A stretch of 64,000 nucleotides of DNA from contig NZ_JAODTZ010000003.1 of NCBI RefSeq assembly GCF_025399795.1, positions 62,001 through 126,000 of the forward strand. Reading direction: 5' to 3'. The stretch comes from Streptomyces rhizosphaerihabitans. Its GTDB lineage: Bacteria; Actinomycetota; Actinomycetes; Streptomycetales; Streptomycetaceae. Below the pieces are notes generated by a model, which worked only from the letters and a program-made list of their open reading frames with translations, was not told the DNA's origin and ran no database searches. A program made the translations under genes and the position numbers. Of this stretch, positions 52,761 to 60,935 are shown one piece after another (the stretch's first letter is position 1; each line of letters opens with the position of its first letter).

Positions 52761-53729
52761 CTAACCGACCACGGGCCAGCCGTTCTTCGTCCAGCTCAGC
52801 CTGTTCAGGCCCAGCTTGGGCGTGCCGTTGTCGTCCGCGTCGTAGTAGTGGTAGGCCAGCCAGTCCTCGCCACCGTCCCGGAAGACCGACTCGCCACCGG
52901 GGCCGATGTAGCGGCCGTGGCCGGCCAGCAGGAGGTCGCCGCCGCCTTCGAGCATCTGCGTGCCCGTGCTGTCCGCGTACGGGCCGGTCACCGACGTCGA
53001 CCTGCCCACCCTGATCTTGTACGTGGAGTTCACGCCCGCGCAGCACGCGTCGTACGAGGCGAAGAGGTAGTAGTAGCGGCCGTGTTGGACCACGTACGGC
53101 CCCTCGACGGCGTACGGGGCGTCCGGGCGGGTCGCGAGGTGGCGGACGGGGGCGTCGGCCTTGGCCCTGCCGGTTCCGGGATCCAGTTCGACCATACGGA
53201 TGCCCGTCCAGTACGAGCCGAACGTCATCCACAGTCGGCCGTCGGCGCCGGTCACCGCCGGGTCGATGGCGTTCCAGGTGTCGCTGGTGTCCGAGGTGAA
53301 GGCCTTGCCGTGGTCGGTCCAGGTGCCGGGCAGGCCGCTCGGTGAGGTGGCGACGCCGATCGCGGAGTGGTTGGTGCCCCACGAGGAGACCGCGTAGTAG
53401 AGCCAGTACCGGCCGGCGCGGTAGGAGATGTCCGGGGCCCAGGGGTCGCCGGTGGAGTTGTACTCGTACCACCAACTCGGTGGTGCGGCGAAGGCGTTGC
53501 CCGCGTCGTCCCACTGGACGCGGTCCCGGGAGAGGCGGGCGCCGATCACGCCGCCGGTCGAATAGGCCACGTATCCACCGGACTTGAGCTGGATGACTGT
53601 GGGGTCATGGATGATCTGCTGTCCGGTGACGGGCCCCGGGTCCGGGTAGGTGACGTCGGCCTGTGCGGTGGTCGGCAGCAGGGCGACGACGGCCGCGGCG
53701 AGCAGGGCGGCGAGTCGGTGTGCGGTCAA
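52761..53729 (-). CDS. Secreted GH43 endo-arabinanase
   Basis: 322 residues. Sec signal cleaved near TTAQA-DVTYPD. GH43 five-bladed propeller with the three acids D42 (IIHDPTVI), D156 (NAIDPAV) and E209 (AVEGPYV), and the YAVSSWGTNHSAIG block of endo-1,5-alpha-L-arabinanases. Two adjacent cysteines (DACCAG) are characteristic. It makes arabino-oligosaccharides for the neighbouring ABC system. The start is TTG at 53729 with GAGGAG six bases upstream, a rare start codon that may lower expression. It begins 18 bp after the permease stop. Confidence 0.92.
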   Translation of the reverse strand: MTAHRLAALLAAAVVALLPTTAQADVTYPDPGPVTGQQIIHDPTVIQLKSGGYVAYSTGGVIGARLSRDRVQWDDAGNAFAAPPSWWYEYNSTGDPWAPDISYRAGRYWLYYAVSSWGTNHSAIGVATSPSGLPGTWTDHGKAFTSDTSDTWNAIDPAVTGADGRLWMTFGSYWTGIRMVELDPGTGRAKADAPVRHLATRPDAPYAVEGPYVVQHGRYYYLFASYDACCAGVNSTYKIRVGRSTSVTGPYADSTGTQMLEGGGDLLLAGHGRYIGPGGESVFRDGGEDWLAYHYYDADDNGTPKLGLNRLSWTKNGWPVVG

Positions 53730-53747
53730 CTGGGGCTCCTCGTCCGG

Positions 53748-54611
53748 TCACTGGCCGGCCAGACCGGTGTGGGCCACGCCCCGCACGATCTGGCTCTGGA
53801 AGAAGACGAACACGACGATCAGCGGGAGGCCCGCGATCAGGCCGCCCGCCATGAGCTGCGGCCAGATGATGCCGAAGGAGTTCTGCACGGTGGCGATGCC
53901 GTTCGGCATGGTCATCAGGTCGGGGTTGTTGGTCACCATGTAGGGCCACAGGAAGTTGTTCCAGGAGGCGATGAAGGTGAAGATCCCGACCGCCGAGAGG
54001 GACGGTTTGGAGAGCGGGAGGACGATGGTGAAGAAGATCCGCCAGCGGCCCGCGCCGTCGATGAACGCGGCCTCCTCCAGCTCGCGGGGCAGCGACTGGA
54101 AGAACTTGTAGAGGATGTAGACCATGGCCGCCGGGGCGCACTGCGGCAGGATCATCCCCCAGTAGGTGTCGACCATGCCGAGCGACTGCACGGTCGCGAA
54201 GAGGGGGACGCCGAGGATGGCCGGGGAGAACATCAGGCCCGCCATCGTCAGGGCCATCAGGGCCGACTTGCCGCGGAACTCGGTGCGGGCGAAGCCGTAT
54301 CCGGCGAGGGCGGCGACGAGCAGCACGACGAAGGTGACGCAGACCGACACCACCAGGGAGTTCACGAACCAGTTGGGGATGTTGCCAGCTTCGATGACGC
54401 TCTTCCAGGACGCCGCCGTGAGGTGCTGCGGGATCCAGTGCGGGGAGGTCACCGACTCGGTGGGGGTCTTCAGAGAGGTGGACAGCGCCCAGGCCAGCGG
54501 GGCCATCCACACCAGTGACAGGGCGGCGGCGACCGCCGTCAGCGCGATCTGTCCCGGCGTCCAGGTGCTGCGGGCCTTGCGCGGTGCGGGAGTCGGGTCG
54601 GCGGTGGTCAT
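53748..54611 (-). CDS. Carbohydrate ABC transporter permease (MalG type)
   Basis: 287 residues, six TM helices. The EAA loop reads EEAAFIDGAGRWRIFFTIVLPLSKP, the contact point for the shared ATPase (MsiK in Streptomyces, not in this window). FxNSLVVS and WNNFLWPYMV are typical MalG features. ATG 54611 overlaps the previous permease stop (ATGA, 54608-54611). With its partner and binding protein it should import arabino-oligosaccharides, judging from the adjacent arabinanase and arabinofuranosidase genes. Confidence 0.93.
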   Translation of the reverse strand: MTTADPTPAPRKARSTWTPGQIALTAVAAALSLVWMAPLAWALSTSLKTPTESVTSPHWIPQHLTAASWKSVIEAGNIPNWFVNSLVVSVCVTFVVLLVAALAGYGFARTEFRGKSALMALTMAGLMFSPAILGVPLFATVQSLGMVDTYWGMILPQCAPAAMVYILYKFFQSLPRELEEAAFIDGAGRWRIFFTIVLPLSKPSLSAVGIFTFIASWNNFLWPYMVTNNPDLMTMPNGIATVQNSFGIIWPQLMAGGLIAGLPLIVVFVFFQSQIVRGVAHTGLAGQ

Positions 54612-55549
54612 CGGGCGTCCTCCTCGCGGAGCCGCAGCAGCCACATCCGCCCGAGGGCGACGGCCGCGATGATGAGGAACAGGATGAAGGAGATCGCGGA
54701 GGCGTAGCCCACGCGGTAGCTGGTGAAGCCCTGTTCGAGGGTGTACTGGACGAAGGTGCGGGTCGATTCCTCGGGCCCCGGGCCGAACTGGTACATGACG
54801 ACGGCCTGGTCGAAGACCTGGAGCGAGGCGAGGACCTGGAGGGCGAGCACCAGGCCGGTGATGTTGCGCAGGTTCGGCACGGTGATGTGCAGCATCCGCT
54901 GGAAGGCGTTGGCCCCGTCCAGTTCGGCCGCCTCGTAGAGGTGGTGCGGGATGTTCTGGAGCGCGGCCAGGTAGAGCAGGAAGGAGAAGCCGACCGTCCA
55001 CCACAGGGTGGCGACGACGACCGCGATCATGGCGGTGGACTTCTGGGTGAGCCAGGGGGTGTCGATGCCGAGGACGTGGTTGACCATGCCGTTGGTGGGC
55101 TGGAACAGCCACCACCACAGGTTGCCGACCACGGCCGACGGGAGCAGGAACGGCGCGAAGAAGCACAGCCGCCACAGCCACTTGAGGTGGGTGATGTGGT
55201 GCGCGATCAGGGCCATGAGCAGCGCCACGACGACGATGCAGGGGACGACGTAGAGGGTGAACTGGACGCTGTGCCACAGCGAGTTCCACACCAGGTGGTC
55301 CTGGAGTGCCTCGCGGTAGTTGTCGAGGCCGATGAAGCGGGTGTGGTCGCCGGAGATGTTGGCGTCGGTGAGGCTGAGGTAGAGGCCGCGTACGACGGGC
55401 ACGACGACGAACAGCCCGTACAGCACGAAGAACGGGGCGACGAACCAGCCGCCGTGCTGGAACCGGCGGCCCCAGCGTGCGCGGGCGGACTCCGTCGCGG
55501 TGGCCGCGCGGGGCCGCAGGCCCGTGGCGGGGGCGAGGGTGGTGGTCAT
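54608..55549 (-). CDS. Carbohydrate ABC transporter permease (MalF type)
   Basis: 313 residues, six TM helices after a basic cytosolic start. The EAA motif is YEAAELDGANAFQRMLHITVP. FVVVPVVRGLYLSLTDANIS is the standard first helix and loop. ATG 55549 overlaps the stop of the substrate-binding gene (ATGA, 55546-55549), so all three transporter genes are translationally coupled. No ATPase gene is present, as usual for Streptomyces CUT1 systems that share MsiK. Confidence 0.94.
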   Translation of the reverse strand: MTTTLAPATGLRPRAATATESARARWGRRFQHGGWFVAPFFVLYGLFVVVPVVRGLYLSLTDANISGDHTRFIGLDNYREALQDHLVWNSLWHSVQFTLYVVPCIVVVALLMALIAHHITHLKWLWRLCFFAPFLLPSAVVGNLWWWLFQPTNGMVNHVLGIDTPWLTQKSTAMIAVVVATLWWTVGFSFLLYLAALQNIPHHLYEAAELDGANAFQRMLHITVPNLRNITGLVLALQVLASLQVFDQAVVMYQFGPGPEESTRTFVQYTLEQGFTSYRVGYASAISFILFLIIAAVALGRMWLLRLREEDAR

Positions 55550-56904
55550 GCCGCGGTTCCCTTCAGCTCCTGGGCGGCGGTCCGGCCGTCCATCGGATTC
55601 CGCATGGCCAGCAGTTCCTCCAGGACGGATTTCATCCGGCGGGCGGCGGCTTCCGGTTTCGCGGAGCCGACGTTGGAGGAGGCGACGACCGGGCCGATCC
55701 GCTTGGCGAGGGTGCCGGTGGAGCCGGCGAACCAGATGCGCGGTTCGGTGGCCGGGTGCTCCATGGCCGGGCGGGAGTACTCGTTCTGCGGGGTCAGCTT
55801 GAGATAGGCCGGGTCCTGGAAGGTCGGCAGATAGGCGGGGACATGGCCGCCGCCCGCCCAGGCGGTGGCGTGCTTGACCATGTAGGCGGCCAGCAGGTGC
55901 GCGCCCTCGTTGGCGGGGCCGCCGCGGTCGGCCTGGTGCGGCAGGACGAAGGAGTGCGACTCGGCGTGCGTGGCCGGGGTGCCGAAGACCGGGGGCAGCG
56001 GCTGGGCCCCGTAGCCGACCTTCTCGCCGCTGAAGTACGGCACCGACCAGTTCCCCTCCCACACGAACGGCGATCCGGCGAGGAACGCCTCGCCGTCGGC
56101 CTGGCCGACGATCGTGTAGCCGTCGGCGACGTGCTGGTGGAGGAACTCCAGGACCTGGGTGGCCTTGTCGGTGTCGAAGGTGACGTCGGTGCGCTCGTCG
56201 TCGAAGTAACCGCCGCCGAGCTGCTGGTAGAAGGCGACGAAGAACCACCAGGAGAAGTTCTGGTCGAAGGCGTGCAGGCCGAGGGTCTGCTGTCCGCCCT
56301 TCAGCTGCTTCTTGGCCTCCTTGAGCATGGCGAACCAGTCGTCGGTGGAGTTCGCGGTCGGCAGCCTTCCGTCGGCGTCGAGCAGGCCGGCCTTCCGGCA
56401 GACGTCCGTGCGGTAGAAGCTCAGCTGGACGTGGATGTCGAGGGGCAGGGCGTAGAGCTTGCCGTCGACGATGCCGCGCTTCCAGAGCACGGGGTTGAAG
56501 TCGGCTTCCCGGACGCCGTACTTGGTGAGCAGGTTCATGTCCCAGGGGTCCAGGAGCCGGCCGGGCGCGAAGCCGGGCACGCGGCCCTGGTGCATGACGC
56601 TGAGGTCCGGAGCGCGGTTGCCCGCCGCGGCCATCGCGAGCTTCGTGTAGTACGGGTCGCCCCAGGTGAGGGTGGAGTCCTTGACCGCGATGCCGGGATG
56701 TTCCTTCCGGAAGGCGTCCACCATCGCGACCATGTTGGCTCCGTCGCCTCCGGTGAAGAGGTTCCAGTAGCGGACCCGGGTGCTCGCGCCGGAGGCGAGC
56801 GCGTCCGCGCCGGTGCCGAGTGCGGCGAAGCCGAGACTGCCCGCGACCGTCAACCCGCCCACCGCGGAGAGGAGTTGCCTGCGGTTCAGGCCAGGTCGTG
56901 CCAT
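55546..56904 (-). CDS. Carbohydrate ABC transporter substrate-binding protein
   Basis: 452 residues. Tat-type signal (NRRQLLSAVGGLTVAGSLGF) without a lipobox cysteine, so it may be released or held by an uncleaved signal. Family 1 extracellular binding protein: VRYWNLFTGGDGANMVAMVD, KDSTLTWGDPYYTKLAMAAA, LDIHVQLSFYRTDVCRKAGL. Aromatic residues such as WWFF suggest an oligosaccharide groove. ATG 56904 has GGGGGCAAGG upstream. First gene of the five-gene operon running to the GH51 enzyme, under a promoter with operator C. Confidence 0.92.
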   Translation of the reverse strand: MARPGLNRRQLLSAVGGLTVAGSLGFAALGTGADALASGASTRVRYWNLFTGGDGANMVAMVDAFRKEHPGIAVKDSTLTWGDPYYTKLAMAAAGNRAPDLSVMHQGRVPGFAPGRLLDPWDMNLLTKYGVREADFNPVLWKRGIVDGKLYALPLDIHVQLSFYRTDVCRKAGLLDADGRLPTANSTDDWFAMLKEAKKQLKGGQQTLGLHAFDQNFSWWFFVAFYQQLGGGYFDDERTDVTFDTDKATQVLEFLHQHVADGYTIVGQADGEAFLAGSPFVWEGNWSVPYFSGEKVGYGAQPLPPVFGTPATHAESHSFVLPHQADRGGPANEGAHLLAAYMVKHATAWAGGGHVPAYLPTFQDPAYLKLTPQNEYSRPAMEHPATEPRIWFAGSTGTLAKRIGPVVASSNVGSAKPEAAARRMKSVLEELLAMRNPMDGRTAAQELKGTAA

Positions 56905-56918
56905 ACCTTGCCCCCACT

Positions 56919-56942
56919 GTTCGAAATTTCGGCAGATGATCG
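56919..56942 (-). promoter_or_regulatory. Shared 24-bp operator, copy C
   Basis: Minus strand CGATC-N6-CGAAATTTCGAAC. It starts 14 bp after the -10 box and ends 14 bp before the binding-protein start codon, so it lies in the 5' leader. Confidence 0.8.
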
Positions 56943-56956
56943 CAACTTCGAACGGG

Positions 56957-56985
56957 ACCGTAGATAGGAAGCGCTTACTCGTCAA
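56957..56985 (-). promoter_or_regulatory. Promoter of the arabino-oligosaccharide operon, with AAGCGCTT
   Basis: -35 TTGACG (56980-56985), 17-bp spacer, -10 TACGGT (56957-56962). The palindrome AAGCGCTT (56969-56976) lies in the spacer; this core is common in LacI-family operators, so a second repressor may act here. Confidence 0.75.
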
Positions 56986-57017
56986 TGGTTTGCGCAAAAA
57001 ACGGTGGCGCGAAAACG

Positions 57018-57057
57018 CGAGTCCCCGCCCGGTGACCGACACCTGGGCGGGGACTCG
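57018..57057 (-). terminator. Terminator of the iclR-lactonase operon
   Basis: Perfect 13-bp arms CGAGTCCCCGCCC / GGGCGGGGACTCG with a 14-nt loop, 35 bp after the lactonase stop. Confidence 0.85.
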
Positions 57058-57091
57058 TGGCTTGACCGGCGGCGTGACCGGCGAGTGCGGG

Positions 57092-57988
57092 CTAGCCGGC
57101 GAACTCCGGCTGCGGCAGGCCCTTGCCCGCGCCGGGGACGACGAGCAGGGAGCCTGACATCGGGTGCGGTGCCGTGAGGCCCGTACGCGCGGTGGTGATG
57201 TAGAGGTCGGTGAGGTCGGCACCGCCGAACGCGCAGGCGGTGGGGCGGCGGACCGGCAGGTCGAGGACCCGGTCGAGGGCGCCGTCCGGCGTGTAGCGGC
57301 GGACCGCTCCGCCGTCCCAGAGGGCCACCCAGACGCAGCCGTCGGCATCCACCGTCAGACCGTCCGGGAATCCCTCCTCCACGGTCGCGAACGGGCGCCT
57401 GTCGACCGGGAGTCGATCGTCGCCGATGTCGAAGACGTCGATGCGGCGGGTCGGCGAGTCGACGTAGTAGACACGGCGGCCGTCGGGGCTCCAGCCCGTG
57501 CCGTTGCTGACGCTCACGTCGTCGAGGATCGGACGGACCGTGCCGTCGGGGGTGATCCGCGACAGCGTGCCCCCGCCCGGCGCCTCGTCGTAGCGCATGG
57601 TGCCGCACCACAGCGAGCCGTCGGGGGCGACGGCCGCGTCATTGGCGCGCCGCCCGGGCACGGGCTCCCGGTGCAGCCACCGGAACGCACCCCCGGCGGC
57701 TCCGGTGGCCCCTTCGGGTCCGGCGGTGGTGGATCCGTCGGACCCCGCCGGCCCGTAGAGGCCCACGCCGTCGCGGAGGTTGACGACCAGGCCGCCGCCC
57801 GCTCGGGGCTTGGCGGCGCCCACGTGCTGCTCGGTCGTCATCACGGTGCGGCGGCCGGAGGCGGGGTCGTAGGTGTGGACCCGGGAGCCGAGGACGTCGA
57901 CCCAGATGAGCCGGCGCGCCCGGGTGTCCCAGGTCGGGCCCTCGCCGAGCGCCGCGCGCGCGGGGACGGCGACCTCGACGGCGGTCAT
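57092..57988 (-). CDS. SMP-30/gluconolactonase-type sugar lactonase
   Basis: 298 residues, six-bladed propeller. Metal ligands: E16 (ALGEGPTWD), N162 (VSNGTGW) and D209 (FPDGLTVD), plus RRANDAAV for substrate binding. It hydrolyses aldonolactones to aldonates, e.g. galactono- or arabinono-lactone. Its ATG overlaps the iclR stop (ATGA, 57985-57988), so regulator and enzyme are made together. With the dehydratase and dehydrogenase at 36-38 kb it completes the middle steps of an oxidative sugar pathway. A tract rich in Gly/Ala (about 80-100) is an insertion relative to typical members. Confidence 0.92.
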   Translation of the reverse strand: MTAVEVAVPARAALGEGPTWDTRARRLIWVDVLGSRVHTYDPASGRRTVMTTEQHVGAAKPRAGGGLVVNLRDGVGLYGPAGSDGSTTAGPEGATGAAGGAFRWLHREPVPGRRANDAAVAPDGSLWCGTMRYDEAPGGGTLSRITPDGTVRPILDDVSVSNGTGWSPDGRRVYYVDSPTRRIDVFDIGDDRLPVDRRPFATVEEGFPDGLTVDADGCVWVALWDGGAVRRYTPDGALDRVLDLPVRRPTACAFGGADLTDLYITTARTGLTAPHPMSGSLLVVPGAGKGLPQPEFAG

Positions 57989-58758
57989 CGCACGTTCCGG
58001 TGACCGAGCCGCTCGGACAGTTCCGCGGCACCCTTCGCCGCGAGCTGCTCCAGCTCGTCGCGGCGCTCGTCGCTCCAGCGGATCATCGGTACGGAGATCG
58101 AGAGCGCGGCGACGACCTGTCCCGCGCGGTCGCGCACCGGGGCCGCGACACAGCTGACGTCCGGGTTGGACTCACGGCTCTCCACGGCGATCCCGCGACT
58201 GCGGATCTCGGCGAGGGCCTCGCGCAGGGCGCCCGGCTCGGTGATGCTGTTGGGCGTCATCGCGACGAGGTCGGCGTCGTCGGGGACGCGCGAGGTCAGC
58301 TCCGGCTCGGAGAGGGAGGCGAGCAGCATCTTGCCGACGGAGGTGCAGTGCGCGGGAAGGCGGCGGCCGGCCGCCGAGACCATGCGGACGGCGTGCGTCG
58401 AGTCGACCTTCGCGATGTAGATGACGTCGGTGCCCTCGAGAATCGCCACGTGCACGGTCTCGTCGCAGGTCTCGGCGACGGAGCGGGCGACCTGCTGGCC
58501 CTCGGCCGCGAGGTCGAGCTGCTCGGCGTAGCGGCTGCCGAGCTGGTACGGGCGTACGCCGAGCCGGTAGCGTCCCGGCTGACCGGGCACCTGCACGATG
58601 TACGAGCGGGCGGCGAGCGTGGTCACCAGTTCGTGCACGGTCGTGCGCGGCAGCTGGAGTCTTCGCACGATGTCGGGGGCGGAGAGAGTCCCGTCCCCGT
58701 CGAGAAAGAGCTCCAGTATGTCCAGAGCTCGGGTCACGGCAGGTACGAGGCGTCCCAC
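57985..58758 (-). CDS. IclR family regulator, candidate controller of the sugar regulon
   Basis: 257 residues. N-terminal winged helix: AVTRALDILELFLDGDGTLS then APDIVRRLQLPRTTVHELVT; C-terminal IclR effector domain: ETVHVAILEGTDVIYIAKVD, RRLPAHCTSVGKMLLASL and SVAAPVRDRAG-like VSCVAAPVRDRAG. GTG 58758 is chosen for GGGAGGGAG upstream; a TTG start 33 bases earlier would run into operator D. Coupled to the lactonase gene. Its own promoter carries the 24-bp site, as do the dehydratase, U32-like and oligosaccharide operons, so I infer it binds these sites and senses a sugar acid or lactone. Confidence 0.92.
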   Translation of the reverse strand: MGRLVPAVTRALDILELFLDGDGTLSAPDIVRRLQLPRTTVHELVTTLAARSYIVQVPGQPGRYRLGVRPYQLGSRYAEQLDLAAEGQQVARSVAETCDETVHVAILEGTDVIYIAKVDSTHAVRMVSAAGRRLPAHCTSVGKMLLASLSEPELTSRVPDDADLVAMTPNSITEPGALREALAEIRSRGIAVESRESNPDVSCVAAPVRDRAGQVVAALSISVPMIRWSDERRDELEQLAAKGAAELSERLGHRNVR

Positions 58759-58777
58759 AGCCGACTCCCTCCCTTTT

Positions 58778-58801
58778 GTTCGAAATTTCAACAGACGATC
58801 G
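58778..58801 (-). promoter_or_regulatory. Shared 24-bp operator, copy D (iclR promoter)
   Basis: Minus strand CGATC-N6-TGAAATTTCGAAC, one mismatch in the palindrome. It starts 13 bp after the -10 box at 58815-58820. Confidence 0.75.
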
Positions 58802-58814
58802 GGATGACGAACAC

Positions 58815-58844
58815 AGGCTAGTCATAGTGCCCTTCGACGGGCAA
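58815..58844 (-). promoter_or_regulatory. Promoter of the iclR-lactonase operon
   Basis: -35 TTGCCC (58839-58844), 18-bp spacer, -10 TAGCCT (58815-58820), minus strand. Confidence 0.6.
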
Positions 58845-58877
58845 TGGTTTGAAGGCGGCCCCTGCTCGGAGGTCCGC

Positions 58878-59251
58878 GTGACGGACCCCACGGCGAACCC
58901 CGCGACGGACCCGATCCAGCCGGTCGTCCCGGTGGTCGAGCAGCTCGCCGAGCAGGGGTGCACGGGCTGGGGGCTGCCCGGCTCCAGCAGAGTGCCGCTC
59001 GCCTCCTTGCCCCTGGAAGCGCACCGGCGCGCCTGTCGTACGTCGTCTCGCGGGGCCTGCTGCGCCGGGTGCTGCCGCCGCGCGGACGCCAGTACGTCGA
59101 CTCGGTGCCGTTCCTGCCGGACGGGCGCCGGCCGGGCGAGGGCCGGGTGCGCGACCATGGACCCCATGCCGGCCAAACGCCCCGCCACCCCCTTCACCCC
59201 GCTCGACTTCCAGCTGGTCCTGCTGCGCCGCATGGCCGACCACAACCCTGA
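58878..59251 (+). pseudogene. Probable frameshifted gene of unknown family
   Basis: GTG 58878 has a good GGAGG six bases upstream and starts a frame with strong third-position G/C (VTDPTANPATDPIQPVVPVV, then EQLAEQGCTGWGLPG) up to about 59030. From about 59030 to 59150 the bias moves to the next frame (LSYVVSRGLLRRVLPPRGRQ, then YVDSVPFLPDGRRPGEG), which stops at 59251. The first frame stays open into the downstream gene but turns into cysteine/arginine-rich nonsense. I take this as one gene with a frameshift between 59010 and 59033, or a sequencing error; it overlaps the next gene start. No family recognised. Confidence 0.45.
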
Positions 59252-59858
59252 CCTGGTCGAGGAGGCCCGTCACCGACTGGGCGTCTCCATCGCCGACATG
59301 CGCGAGGCCAACCGGCGCTGGCAGGCGATGCTGCACGCCCCGCGCTCACGGTCCGCCGCGTCCCGCCACCGCTCGGTGCTCGGTGCCCCCGAGTCCGCGC
59401 AAGAGCGCCGGATCGGCGATCTGACCTGCGAGGCCCTGCAATGGCCGGTGCCCCTGTGGCCCGATCTGCGCTTCGAGGTCCTGCTCGCCCCGAACGGCGC
59501 CGTCTGGAACGAATGGCTGGTCCGGGCCCCGGGCGCGCCGGCCCCGGTGCTGGAGACCCTGGAGGATCTGGCCCCCTGGTGCTGCACGGTCGACGAGGCG
59601 GCCCGCGCCTTCGCCCCCGCCCGGCCCCTGGAGGGCACGGCCCCGACCCGCTGGGGCCTGGCGTTCACGGCCCCCGACGCGTCGGGCGTGCCGCACGCGT
59701 GCGCGGCTGAGTTCACCTGGGGACTGCTGCAACGGGTGGGCGTCAAGGGACCCGTACCGGCACCACCCGAGAAGTCCGCTCAGCGGTCCGGGGACAGGAC
59801 CGCTGACAAAGCCGCCGACGAGACCGCCGACGAGCCCCTCACAGGGCGGCGGCCCTGA
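59157..59858 (+). CDS. Conserved-looking protein of unknown function
   Basis: 233 residues, cytosolic. MDPMPAKRPATPFTPLDFQL begins a helical region with HNPDLVEEARHRLGVSIADMREANRRW, then a mixed domain with RFEVLLAPNGAVWNEWLVRA and TRWGLAFTAPDASGV. The C-terminus is a low-complexity Asp/Ala/Thr tail (DKAADETADE). The LVEEARHRLGVS... pattern could be a helix-turn-helix-like or adaptor segment, but I do not recognise a family. ATG 59157 or 59166 are both usable. Its end overlaps the convergent ATP-grasp gene by 20 bp. Confidence 0.65.
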   Translation: MDPMPAKRPATPFTPLDFQLVLLRRMADHNPDLVEEARHRLGVSIADMREANRRWQAMLHAPRSRSAASRHRSVLGAPESAQERRIGDLTCEALQWPVPLWPDLRFEVLLAPNGAVWNEWLVRAPGAPAPVLETLEDLAPWCCTVDEAARAFAPARPLEGTAPTRWGLAFTAPDASGVPHACAAEFTWGLLQRVGVKGPVPAPPEKSAQRSGDRTADKAADETADEPLTGRRP

Positions 59859-60714
59859 GGATCTCGTCCACGACGACGGGCAGCGACTCCGGGTGGAGCC
59901 ACAGGAAGAGGTTCGGCTCGACGAGTTCCAGCTCCATCACCCGGGGCGCGCCGTCGTCGCCGTCGACGAGGTCGACACGGGCGTAGAGCACACTGTCCGC
60001 GCCTCCCGGGACGGCGGCCAACGCCCTTTCGGCAACGGCCTGTTCGGCCGCGGTCGGCTCCCAGACCTCCAACCGCGGGTGGGGCGTCTTGTGCCCGTCG
60101 TACGGCGTCCCGGGCTCCAGCACGGCTCCCTTGCGACTGGCGTGCAGCAGTCGGCCGCCGAAGAACTGGAGCGCCCGCTCGCCCCGGGTGTCGATGTTCG
60201 TCACATACGGCTGGACCATCGCGGTCAGCCCTTCGGCGTGCATCCGCGCGAGCTGCCCGAGGGCCGTCTCCCGCTCCTTCGGCGTGTACCTGGCGGCGTA
60301 GCGCGCCCCCGCCCCGGCCGTGGGCTTGACGACGAAATCGTGATCGCCGGGCAGCTCGACCGGGTCCCCCGGCGCGAGGTAGCGGGTCGGCACGACGGGC
60401 ACCCCCGCGTCCGCCAGGTCCCCGATGTAGCGCTTGTCCGTGTTCCATCGCACGACCGGCGCCGGATTCAGGAGCCGCGTGAGCCCCGCGCACCGCTCGG
60501 CCCATTCCACGAACTCCGCCACGCGCCAGCTGTAGTCCCAGGTCGAGCGGATCAGCGCCAGGTCGAACCCCGCCCAGTCGGCCCCGGGATCGTCCCAGTG
60601 CACGATGTCCGCCACCGCCCCGGCATCCTCCAGGGCTCCCCTCAGCACGGACAGATCCCGGTCCGCGCCGGGCTCCTCGCCCGGGTCGTACGTGACGAGC
60701 GCGATACGGGCCAC
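59839..60714 (-). CDS. ATP-grasp ligase, DcsG-like group
   Basis: 291 residues. ATP-grasp fold: N-terminal ARIALVTYDPG, then RSTWDYSWRVAEFVEWAERC, NPAPVVRWNTDKRYIGDLAD and AGVPVVPTRYL, the lysine strand DFVVKPTAGAGARYA, and metal ligands in ARVDLVD and VMELELVEPNLF. The RSTWDY...NP...VVRWNTDKRYL pattern is shared, from memory, with DcsG, the O-ureidoserine cyclo-ligase of D-cycloserine synthesis, and with many uncharacterised homologues. It should activate a carboxylate as acylphosphate and join an amine. No other cycloserine gene is nearby. GTG 60714 with GGAG six bases upstream is preferred; ATG 60726 adds four residues. Confidence 0.85.
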   Translation of the reverse strand: MARIALVTYDPGEEPGADRDLSVLRGALEDAGAVADIVHWDDPGADWAGFDLALIRSTWDYSWRVAEFVEWAERCAGLTRLLNPAPVVRWNTDKRYIGDLADAGVPVVPTRYLAPGDPVELPGDHDFVVKPTAGAGARYAARYTPKERETALGQLARMHAEGLTAMVQPYVTNIDTRGERALQFFGGRLLHASRKGAVLEPGTPYDGHKTPHPRLEVWEPTAAEQAVAERALAAVPGGADSVLYARVDLVDGDDGAPRVMELELVEPNLFLWLHPESLPVVVDEILRAAAL

Positions 60715-60847
60715 GACGTACTCCATCCTCGTACGGAACCGGTCGTACGACACCGCCGTACGACCGCGGACGCACCCCGTCGGCGCACCCCCGGGGACAA
60801 CCCCGCCGCAGGTTAACAACCACCCGCACCTCCGGGCCAAGCCAGTA

Positions 60848-60878
60848 TTGACCTTCACCAAGGGGCAGGGCCCAGCAT
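60848..60878 (+). promoter_or_regulatory. MerR-type promoter of the MerR-PP2C gene
   Basis: -35 TTGACC (60848-60853), 19-bp spacer, -10 CAGCAT (60873-60878). An imperfect dyad CCTTCACC / GGGGCAGG lies in the spacer. The 19-bp spacing points to autoregulation by the MerR domain. Confidence 0.75.
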
Positions 60879-60935
60879 CGGTGGCAGAACGAGAAGCGAG
60901 GAACGGCCCGGACACGGGAGCGACGGGGTGGGTGC

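Noticed and set aside
48025..53514. 1829-codon minus-strand frame spanning GH35, GH51 and GH43
   Set aside because: It passes out of frame through two recognisable genes and antisense to a third; length comes only from lack of AT-rich stop codons.
54608..56917. 769-codon frame joining binding protein region and MalF
   Set aside because: The first part is an out-of-frame reading of the binding protein; only the last 314 codons are a gene, starting at ATG 55549.
59839..60714. D-cycloserine biosynthetic cluster
   Set aside because: Only the ATP-grasp enzyme resembles that pathway; none of the other dcs-type enzymes is nearby.
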